Below, one piece after another: positions 16,552-23,273 of a stretch of 40,948 nt of DNA. The position numbers and the translations under genes were made by a program. The stretch's first letter is position 1. Each line of letters starts with the position of its first letter. Source of the DNA: HGM04593 sp045588345 (GTDB taxonomy: Bacteria; Bacteroidota; Bacteroidia; Bacteroidales; Bacteroidaceae); assembly GCA_045588345.1 (NCBI GenBank), contig JAZNDZ010000130.1:1-40948 (forward strand). The letters are read 5' to 3'. A model generated the notes under the pieces. The model saw only the letters and a program-made list of their open reading frames with translations, was not told the origin of the DNA and did no database searches.

Positions 16552-18621
16552 ATGAAGAGACAACTTGAAATAATTGTGTTGTGCTGTCTTGTGACGTTGT
16601 TTGTTGCATTACCATTCATGTTTTCATCTTGTGGTAATGTTTCTTGGCAAACAGCTTCTGAAACAGTGACGGTTGAGCGTGCGGTTTTGCCGCAATGTGC
16701 AGTTCCCGGTTTTGATGCATCACGGTTCGGCAATAAGGTTTATGTGGATTTTTCGGCCAATGGTGTCGCTGTTTCTGCTCTTCCCGCGGGAGTGACTATT
16801 GAGAATGGTGGTCGTGATGTGCTGTTGCGTTCGCGTGTTCCGGGTGTGGAATATGTTGTCAGCGGTGATGCTGTCGATGCCTCGTTTACCATTGTCAGTG
16901 ATTTCTCCCCGCTGTTAACGCTCGACAGTCTCTCGCTTGTCGCATGCGGCCGGAATACGCTTCAGGTTTCGTCCAAAGAACTTATATATGTGCGTTCAGG
17001 TGCTGCGGCGCTTTCTGATGTCACGGGTGGCGAAAAGGCTGATAACCAATCGGCTGTCATAAAGTTGATGGGGCGTGCTATGTTGTGTGAGGGCTCTCTT
17101 GAGGTGAATGCTGCACGTCGCAGTGCCATATTCTGTACCGACACGCTTTTCGTTGACGGCATGCAGCTCACTGTCGGTAGTGCGCCAAACAATGCTCTGT
17201 TGTCGAACCGCTCCATTGTGCTCTCTGCCGGTTCGGTGAGTGTATCTTCGGCAAAAGATGTTGTAAAATGCAAGAATGGTGATTTCTTGATGACGGGTGG
17301 TGTGTTGGCGGTCACCTCATCACATAACAAGGCTGACGGAATTCAGGCAAAGAATATTTACATAACAGGTGGCTGCCTGTCGGTAATGGTGTCGGGGGCT
17401 GCTTCTGACGGAATGAAGGCTAAAAGCCGTCTGTGTATTGCCGGTGGGAATCTATCGGTGGTTGCAAAAGGCTGTGCGCTGTTCAATGATAAAAAGAGCG
17501 ACTACAGCTCGGCTTCATGTCTCAAAAGTGATGCTGTTGTAGATATAAGCGGTGGTTGTTGCAGTTTCGTAAGTGAGGGTGACGGTGGCAAGGGTATCAG
17601 TAGCGATAGCCTTGTGGTTGTTAGTGGGGGCTTGCTTAGTGTGCTTACGAAAGGTGGCGACATGCAGCATCCGGTAGATGTAAATGCACATTCGTCGTCC
17701 AAAGGAATAAAGAGCGACGGTGCTCTCTATTTCCTGGGCGGTGATATCGAGGTTGCTGCGCTTGGGAAGGGTGAGCGCAGCGAAGGTGTTGAGGCAAAAT
17801 GCAATATGTATATAGGTGGCACGGCAAAACTGTATGTCTATGCTTATGACGATGCTTTGAATGCTGTGGATTTGACTGTTGCTGGAGGGCATTCATATTT
17901 TTATTCTGTCGCAAATGATGCTGTTGACAGTAATGGCTCTATACTGTTGAGTGGCGGAACGGTGATTGCCGAGGGGGCTTGTGCTCCTGAGCAGGGTGTT
18001 GATGTTGATGATTTTTCGGCTTTTAGCATAACTGGCGGAGCGCTCTTTTCGGTCGGAGGCTCAATGGGGCCTTTCCCTGCATTGCCGCTATCGGCGGAAA
18101 GCAGTGTGCCCGTTGTCGCATGGCAGTGCGGCAAGGTAAAGAAAGGTGATATGCTTTCTCTGTCAAATGAGGATGGTACTCTGATAATGGCATATAGAAT
18201 GGCACGAGACATGGAGGCTGCATCAGTGCTTGTCGCATCGCCTCAGTTAAGGAAGAATGGCGAATATGCATTGGCTATATCGGGGGGCCTCAGCGGTGCT
18301 GAGTATGCCGGAAATGGTATGTATAAGGGCGGTAAGGTTGTCGGTGTAATGCAATCTGTGCTTTTTGAGCCGTTGGGGCTGGTGAATTGTGTCTCTAAGG
18401 ATGGTGAGGTTACGGTTGCCGGCTCCGGAAGTGCAGGCTCTTTCGGGGTACCGCCACCCCCACATGACGATAACGGTTCAATTCCTCCGCATGGTGCTTT
18501 CCCGCCGCCGCGCATTGGCAACGGCCCTATGCCGCCTCACGGTGTGTTTCCTCCGCCACCTCCCCCAATGCGTAATGTCGAGAGCGTGTATGGTGAGGGC
18601 AATCTTCCTAACAGCGACTAA
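16552..18621 (+). CDS. Carbohydrate-binding (Cthe_2159/DUF4353-like) beta-helix lipoprotein
   Basis: This 689-residue protein has a lipoprotein-type signal peptide (MFSSC, Cys27). The body consists of repeats with the pattern GG-x-L-x-V-x5-DG(I/M)K-x-K/S-x3-I-x-I-x-GG (for example DGIQAKNIYITGG, DGMKAKSRLCIAGG, KGIKSDGALYFLGG). This is the parallel beta-helix signature of the Cthe_2159 family, whose founding member binds acidic polysaccharides with calcium. The C-terminus is an unusual Pro-rich stretch of about 50 residues (PPPPHDD, PPHGAFPPP, FPPPPPPM), perhaps a wall or glycan spacer. Such proteins are often found near CotH genes, and one lies 3.6 kb upstream here. Its function is inferred from the repeat pattern only. 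Confidence 0.8.
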   Translation: MKRQLEIIVLCCLVTLFVALPFMFSSCGNVSWQTASETVTVERAVLPQCAVPGFDASRFGNKVYVDFSANGVAVSALPAGVTIENGGRDVLLRSRVPGVEYVVSGDAVDASFTIVSDFSPLLTLDSLSLVACGRNTLQVSSKELIYVRSGAAALSDVTGGEKADNQSAVIKLMGRAMLCEGSLEVNAARRSAIFCTDTLFVDGMQLTVGSAPNNALLSNRSIVLSAGSVSVSSAKDVVKCKNGDFLMTGGVLAVTSSHNKADGIQAKNIYITGGCLSVMVSGAASDGMKAKSRLCIAGGNLSVVAKGCALFNDKKSDYSSASCLKSDAVVDISGGCCSFVSEGDGGKGISSDSLVVVSGGLLSVLTKGGDMQHPVDVNAHSSSKGIKSDGALYFLGGDIEVAALGKGERSEGVEAKCNMYIGGTAKLYVYAYDDALNAVDLTVAGGHSYFYSVANDAVDSNGSILLSGGTVIAEGACAPEQGVDVDDFSAFSITGGALFSVGGSMGPFPALPLSAESSVPVVAWQCGKVKKGDMLSLSNEDGTLIMAYRMARDMEAASVLVASPQLRKNGEYALAISGGLSGAEYAGNGMYKGGKVVGVMQSVLFEPLGLVNCVSKDGEVTVAGSGSAGSFGVPPPPHDDNGSIPPHGAFPPPRIGNGPMPPHGVFPPPPPPMRNVESVYGEGNLPNSD

Positions 18622-18628
18622 ATGATTC

Positions 18629-19228
18629 TTATTTTCTGTAACGGTTATTCAACCCTTCGACTATCTCATTGGTAATGTCGAGCGCACTGTTGGCGAAGAG
18701 AATGTTGTCGCCAATCTTGGTAAGGATAAAATCGTATCCTTTTACGCTGTTGTATTCATTGATATAATTGTTGATTGAATCGCGCAGTTCCTTGTTGCGT
18801 GCAATGTTTTCGTTTTCAAGTTCGTAAAAGAGTTCATCGCGCAATTTAATATATTCGGTCTCTTTCTGCATTATCGCTTTGCGTTCCTTGATGTAACTCT
18901 CTTCATCTGTGAAGATTTTTGCATTGCACTTGTATTCAAACTGTGCAACCTCTTGCTCTATTTTCTTGCGCTTGTTTTCGAGTATGCTGCTTGTCTTTGC
19001 CTCTTTGCTTATCATCTCCTTGTTTATCTCAATGGCAAGGCTGTATCGGTACATTACTGTGTCAAGGTTTATGTATACAATCCTTATCCCGTTTAACGAA
19101 TCGGCGTGGATGTTACGCGCATTGCATGCAGGTGTGTCTGCATTTCTGCTTTTGCTGCATTGCGTGAACAATGAAAGGCATATAACAGAGGCTAAGATGA
19201 TGAATAGTGGTTTTTTTATGTTTCTCAT
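18629..19228 (-). CDS. OmpH/Skp-family periplasmic chaperone-like lipoprotein
   Basis: This 199-residue protein begins MRNIKKPLFIILASVICL and has a lipobox-like LFTQC (Cys24). A short beta segment (IRIVYINLDTVMYRYSLA) typical of the OmpH start is followed by a long charged coiled coil (about 70-145) and a C-terminal strand segment (YDFILTKIGDNILFANSALDITNEI). This is the usual OmpH/Skp order; Skp holds unfolded outer membrane proteins in the periplasm. A Cys at the signal cleavage point suggests membrane anchoring, unlike classic soluble Skp. The frame is open 31 codons upstream, but only this start gives a signal peptide. It is convergent with the preceding plus-strand gene, 7 bp apart with no terminator visible. 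Confidence 0.82.
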   Translation of the reverse strand: MRNIKKPLFIILASVICLSLFTQCSKSRNADTPACNARNIHADSLNGIRIVYINLDTVMYRYSLAIEINKEMISKEAKTSSILENKRKKIEQEVAQFEYKCNAKIFTDEESYIKERKAIMQKETEYIKLRDELFYELENENIARNKELRDSINNYINEYNSVKGYDFILTKIGDNILFANSALDITNEIVEGLNNRYRK

Positions 19229-19271
19229 ATTGTTTGTCTTGTTTCTATTGTGTCTTTCTTTTTTGTACCAG

Positions 19272-19487
19272 TTATTGTCTGCTGCTTTCGCTGACCCGGT
19301 GCGGGTTCTCTTTGCGAGCATCGCGGTCCTGTGACTGGGCGCACTTTATACCTCGCTTGCGCATCTCTTTGTTGCCCCCTACGTGAATATTTGGGAACCT
19401 GCCGTTCTTTTTTATAAGTATTGTTATGGCAAGCAGCGCAAAGCTTATAGCAATTATTAACAATGTAAATACTATAGTCTTGAACAT
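19272..19487 (-). CDS. Small conserved single-helix membrane protein
   Basis: This 71-residue protein consists of an N-terminal membrane helix (MFKTIVFTLLIIAISFALLA), then the segment FPNIHVGGNKEMRKRGIKCA, SQDRDAR and a basic tail. I recall the FP-x-(T/I)HVGGN-x-x-(M/L)R-x-(R/K)GI-x-CA pattern from uncharacterised small Bacteroidota proteins; no function is known to me. The start chosen is the ATG just before the helix; a frame 20 codons longer adds a second Met-rich stretch without obvious meaning. It ends 43 bp before the OmpH-like gene on the same strand, so the two may be cotranscribed. Confidence 0.7.
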   Translation of the reverse strand: MFKTIVFTLLIIAISFALLAITILIKKNGRFPNIHVGGNKEMRKRGIKCAQSQDRDARKENPHRVSESSRQ

Positions 19488-19544
19488 TTTAATTATATTT
19501 GTATCTATAAAAGATGCAAAGAGCATTGCCTTGCATTTGTGGTG

Positions 19545-19552
19545 CAAATATA
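19545..19552 (-). promoter_or_regulatory. Probable -7 element for the small membrane protein and OmpH-like gene
   Basis: TATATTTG on the minus strand, about 58 bp upstream of the start at 19487. No good -33 element is visible. Confidence 0.4.
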
Positions 19553-19608
19553 TGCCTTTTGTCTCTTGAACCGGAAATTTAGTTTCGTAAAAAAAGTAAA
19601 AAAAAGAA

Positions 19609-19637
19609 TTGATAATTATTGAATTAATATATTTTTG
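19609..19637 (+). promoter_or_regulatory. Probable pepD promoter
   Basis: TTG at 19609-19611, an 18-bp spacer and TATTTTTG at 19630-19637, about 40 bp ahead of the pepD start. Confidence 0.55.
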
Positions 19638-19677
19638 GAAATCAGAAAAATAATTAACAAATTTAAACTATTCAAAT

Positions 19678-21135
19678 ATGGACAAACTGAATCTGCAGCC
19701 TGAAAAGGTTTTTGATTTTTTCCTTAAGATTTGCGAAATCCCCCATGGTTCCAAGAACGAAGCAGCCATTTCGGCTTTTCTTCTGGATTTCGGAAAGTCG
19801 CTTGGATATGAGACTGTTGCCGACAGTGTGGGCAATGTGCTTGTCAAGAAACCAGCGGCACCCGGTTATGAGAACCGCAAGACAATAATACTGCAAAGCC
19901 ACATGGATATGGTGTGCGACAAGCGCCCCGATGTGGAGCATGATTTTACTAAGGATTCCATTAAGCCTTATGTTGATGGTGAGTGGCTGAAGGCCAAAGG
20001 AACTACCTTGGGTGCTGATAACGGAATAGGTGTTGCTGCTGCCATGGCTGTGCTTGCTGACAAGGAGTTGAAGCATGGTCCTGTAAATTGCCTCTTTACC
20101 ATTGATGAAGAGACTGGTCTTACAGGTGCCGAGGCTCTTTCTGCCGAACTTCTTCAGGGAGATATTTTGGTGAATCTTGATTCTGAAGATGAAGGTGAGA
20201 TGTTTATCGGTTGTGCAGGTGGTGTATGCAACTATGCCGAATTCAAACACATGTGGACAAACATTTCGGGTGATATGTTCTACATGAAGGTCGATATAAA
20301 CGGGCTCACCGGCGGCCACTCAGGTGACGACATCAATAAGGACCGTGCCAATGCCAACAAACTGCTTTGCCGTTTCTTGTTGAAGATTGCCCGTAAGTAT
20401 GAGTTCTATCTTTGCGACATAAGCGGCGGTAGTCTTCATAATGCCATTCCGCGTGATGCTTCGGCTGTGTTTGCTGTGCAGAGTGCCGATAAGGAATCGG
20501 TACGTGTCGATTTCAATGTGTTCGCAGCAGAGGTACAGGATGAGTATAGTGTTACAGAACCCGATATGCGCTTTACATTGCAGAGCACTGACCCTGTAAA
20601 ACGTGTAATAGACCCGGCTGTCGTAAAGAACCTGCTCCGTTCTCTCAATGCGGTGTTCAATGGCGTGTTTGCGATGAGTCAGGATGTTCCCGGGCTTGTG
20701 GAGACATCGAGCAACCTTGCATCGGTGAAGCGTACAAGCGACAATGTGATATTGGTTACAACAAGCCAGCGAAGTTCAATTGAATCGGCAAGGGATAATG
20801 TGTCCGATGTTGTGCGTGCTGCTTTTGAATTGGGAGGTGCAACTGTTACGACAAAAGGACAGTATCCGGGCTGGAAGCCCAATATGAAGTCCGAAATATT
20901 GAAGGTGGCTTGCGATACGTACAGAGAACTCTTTGGTGAGGAGGCTAAGATAAAGGCCATACATGCAGGGCTTGAGTGCGGTCTGTTCCTTGAGAAGGCT
21001 CCGCACCTTGATATGATTTCGTTCGGGCCTACCATGCGTGGCGTACACTCGCCTGACGAGCGTTTGCATATTGCATCTACGGAGCGTTGGTGGCATCATT
21101 TGCAGGCGTTGCTGGAGAAGGCTCCTGTAAAGTGA
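19678..21135 (+). CDS. pepD: Aminoacyl-histidine dipeptidase (M20 family, PepD)
   Basis: This 485-residue cytosolic metallopeptidase cleaves dipeptides such as Xaa-His. The M20 active-site signatures are visible: SHMDMVCDK with zinc ligand His75 and catalytic Asp77, the bridging Asp114 in TLGADNGIG, the catalytic/ligand Glu pair in FTIDEETGLTG near 147, and the lid-domain motif GLTGGHSGDDI. A His near the C-terminus (RGVHSPDE) is the last ligand. Length and motifs match the PepD subfamily closely. It has no signal peptide and its own promoter; the next gene, a lipoprotein, starts 54 bp downstream and may be read through. Confidence 0.93.
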   Translation: MDKLNLQPEKVFDFFLKICEIPHGSKNEAAISAFLLDFGKSLGYETVADSVGNVLVKKPAAPGYENRKTIILQSHMDMVCDKRPDVEHDFTKDSIKPYVDGEWLKAKGTTLGADNGIGVAAAMAVLADKELKHGPVNCLFTIDEETGLTGAEALSAELLQGDILVNLDSEDEGEMFIGCAGGVCNYAEFKHMWTNISGDMFYMKVDINGLTGGHSGDDINKDRANANKLLCRFLLKIARKYEFYLCDISGGSLHNAIPRDASAVFAVQSADKESVRVDFNVFAAEVQDEYSVTEPDMRFTLQSTDPVKRVIDPAVVKNLLRSLNAVFNGVFAMSQDVPGLVETSSNLASVKRTSDNVILVTTSQRSSIESARDNVSDVVRAAFELGGATVTTKGQYPGWKPNMKSEILKVACDTYRELFGEEAKIKAIHAGLECGLFLEKAPHLDMISFGPTMRGVHSPDERLHIASTERWWHHLQALLEKAPVK

Positions 21136-21189
21136 TGCATTGTGTAATAAAAAGGTGTTTTCATCGTTAGTATGTAAATGGATATTGCG

Positions 21190-22653
21190 ATGAAACTAAT
21201 CTGTAAAATACTTTTTTTCTCAATAATGTCGGTATTCCTCGCTGCATGCAGCGAGGATACCGACTTTTCTTCAAGTTCTTCGTTGAGGCTTGAGTTCTCG
21301 CGCGACACTATTGCTTTTGATACTTTGTTTACAGAGGTTGGCTCTCCGACGGCCGGCCTTGTGGTGCGTAACCGCAACAGTGACGGTCTGCGCATAAGCA
21401 ACGTCAGGCTTGCCAGTGGCGGAGCGTCGGGGTTCAGCGTGCTTGTTGATGGCCAGTACGGTGCAAGCATGAACGACCTTGAAATAAGGGGCAAGGACAG
21501 TATCTTTGTATATGCATCGGTTGAACTTGAACGAAACGGTGCAGATGTTCCGCTTGTGGTGACCGATTCTTTGCTCTTCACCCTTGAGAGTGGTGTGCAG
21601 CAGCATGTCACATTGCTTGCCTACGGAAGAGATGTCATCTTTTTGCGTGCAGAGAATGTTGTTTCCGACAGGATTATTACGGGCGGTCACTATGTTGTAT
21701 ATGACAGCCTTGCAGTTGCCCCCGGTGCGACATTGACGCTTGATGAGGGAGCGGTACTTTATTTCCACGACAAGGCCTTCCTTAAGGTTGAGGGAACGCT
21801 CGTGGCGGCCGGCAGTCAGGCCCGGCCTGTGGTGATGCGTGGCGATAGAACTGACAATATGTTCTCATATTTGCCTTATGACCGTGTGCCAGGGCAGTGG
21901 GGCGGATTGCTCTTTACTTCAACGAGCAACGGCAATTCTCTTTCTTTCTGTGATATACATAGTGCAAAGTATGGTGTTATAGTCGAGGCCGGTGACACTG
22001 CTGTGCAGCGCATTGCCATAACCTCTTCAAAACTGTATAATTTTGAAGGGAATGCGCTGGAACTGAATATGGCGCATGCAACGGTAGAGAACTCGCTCAT
22101 TGCCAATGCTCAGGGGAATTGCGTGAAGGTAGTTGGCGGTAATGTTGCTTTTGTGCATTGTACCATTGCAAATTTCTATGTATGGAAACAGCGCGATGTG
22201 GCTCTGGCGCTCCATAACAGTGTAGAAGGTATGCCTGCTCCGCTTCGTGGGGCACTGTTTGCCAACTGTGTCATTACCGGTTCAAAGAATGATGAGGTTA
22301 TGGGTTATCTTAGTAATCTTGGCGATACTGTTCCCGATTGCATAAACTATCGTTTCGAAAATTCTTTGATAAATACAGTAGCTGAGGGTGATACCTGTTT
22401 TGTTGATGTTACATTAGAGGTGAAGGATTCTGTGTCATCAGGTAAAGGGAATTTCAGGCTTATAGACCACGATGTCTTTGATTATGATTTTCACCTGACA
22501 GGTGAATCGCTTGCGCGTGGGCGTGCATCGTCATCCTATTTGGAAACTATGCCTTATGACCTTGACGGTGTTCTGCGTGAAGTCGGTGCTGTAGATGCCG
22601 GATGCTTTCAGTTTGTGGAACTGCCTGAGGATGAAGTGAAATCAGACGACTGA
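21190..22653 (+). CDS. Beta-helix surface or periplasmic lipoprotein of unknown function
   Basis: This protein of about 487 residues has a lipoprotein signal peptide ending LAAC (Cys20). An N-terminal domain (LRLEFSRDTIAFDTLFTEVG) resembles segments seen in uncharacterised Bacteroidales lipoproteins. It leads into a right-handed parallel beta-helix region at about 165-390 (LTLDEGAVLYFHDKAFLKVEG, WGGLLFTS, ALELNMAHATVENSLIANAQGN). The C-terminus (PYDLDGVLREVGAVDAGCFQF) is typical of pectate-lyase-like or adhesin beta-helix proteins. No catalytic residues can be assigned. An ATG four codons upstream (21178) is also possible; the chosen one gives a tighter signal peptide. Confidence 0.72.
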   Translation: MKLICKILFFSIMSVFLAACSEDTDFSSSSSLRLEFSRDTIAFDTLFTEVGSPTAGLVVRNRNSDGLRISNVRLASGGASGFSVLVDGQYGASMNDLEIRGKDSIFVYASVELERNGADVPLVVTDSLLFTLESGVQQHVTLLAYGRDVIFLRAENVVSDRIITGGHYVVYDSLAVAPGATLTLDEGAVLYFHDKAFLKVEGTLVAAGSQARPVVMRGDRTDNMFSYLPYDRVPGQWGGLLFTSTSNGNSLSFCDIHSAKYGVIVEAGDTAVQRIAITSSKLYNFEGNALELNMAHATVENSLIANAQGNCVKVVGGNVAFVHCTIANFYVWKQRDVALALHNSVEGMPAPLRGALFANCVITGSKNDEVMGYLSNLGDTVPDCINYRFENSLINTVAEGDTCFVDVTLEVKDSVSSGKGNFRLIDHDVFDYDFHLTGESLARGRASSSYLETMPYDLDGVLREVGAVDAGCFQFVELPEDEVKSDD

Positions 22654-22692
22654 ACGCTGCAAGCGAAGCCTTTCTGTTTTCAGTTTCCCGTT

Positions 22693-23166
22693 TTACTCAT
22701 GGTGGTAGGGGAGGTTGTTTATGATTGTGTATGCTCTGTAGAGTTGCTCCACGAACAGCAAGCGTATCATCTGGTGCGAGAAGGTCATTTTTGAGAGCGA
22801 CAGTTTCTCGTGCGCGGCATCATACACTTTGGGCGCAAAACCGTATGGGCCGCCGACAATGAATACCAACCGCTTGGTGGATATGTTCTGCTTGTGCTCA
22901 ATCCATGCGGCAAACTCGGTGCTTCGATACTCCTTGCCGCCTTCATCAAGCAGAACCACGCGGTCGCCGGGTTGCAGTGCCTTGAGAATAAGTTCGCCCT
23001 CCTGCTCCTTCTGCTGTGCCTCGCTCTGTTTTTTTGCGTTCTTGAGTTCTGGAATTATTGATATCTCGAACTGTGCAAAATGACTCACCCTTTGGGTGTA
23101 GTCCTGTATTCCGGCTGTTATATTGTTGTCGACGGTGCGGCCTACTACAAGCAGTGTAATCTTCAT
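22693..23166 (-). CDS. rlmH: 23S rRNA (pseudouridine-1915-N3)-methyltransferase
   Basis: This 157-residue SPOUT-fold enzyme methylates pseudouridine 1915 in helix 69 of 23S rRNA. Full-length family match: N-terminal MKITLLVVGRT, central LLDEGGKEYRSTEFA, the SAM-binding FIVGGPYGF knot, the KLSLSKMTFSHQMIRLLFVEQLYRA segment, and the invariant C-terminal tail NLPYHHE. It is divergent from the DUF4062-TPR gene and convergent with the lipoprotein gene. Confidence 0.96.
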   Translation of the reverse strand: MKITLLVVGRTVDNNITAGIQDYTQRVSHFAQFEISIIPELKNAKKQSEAQQKEQEGELILKALQPGDRVVLLDEGGKEYRSTEFAAWIEHKQNISTKRLVFIVGGPYGFAPKVYDAAHEKLSLSKMTFSHQMIRLLFVEQLYRAYTIINNLPYHHE

Positions 23167-23190
23167 TCTTAGGATATATTGATTTTGTTG

Positions 23191-23198
23191 CGAAGATA
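23191..23198 (-). promoter_or_regulatory. Probable -7 element for rlmH
   Basis: TATCTTCG on the minus strand, 25 bp upstream of the rlmH start; a T-rich tract lies upstream but no clear -33. Confidence 0.45.
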
Positions 23199-23216
23199 AA
23201 CAAAAAAAGCCTCTGT

Positions 23217-23251
23217 CTTTGTGCTAATTGAGAGAATTATTTATATTCGCA
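23217..23251. repeat. 35-bp direct repeat, copy 1 (promoter-containing)
   Basis: It is identical to 25636-25670 at 34 of 35 positions; the one difference is A or C inside the variable part of the -7 element. The repeat contains a complete promoter and flanks the DUF4062-TPR gene. Confidence 0.9.
23218..23249 (+). promoter_or_regulatory. Promoter of the DUF4062-TPR gene
   Basis: TTTG at 23218-23221, a 20-bp spacer and TATATTCG at 23242-23249. The leader to the ATG at 23274 is about 20 nt. The element is a near-exact copy of the nadC promoter. Confidence 0.75.
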
Positions 23252-23273
23252 TTAATATATCATCAATGACACT

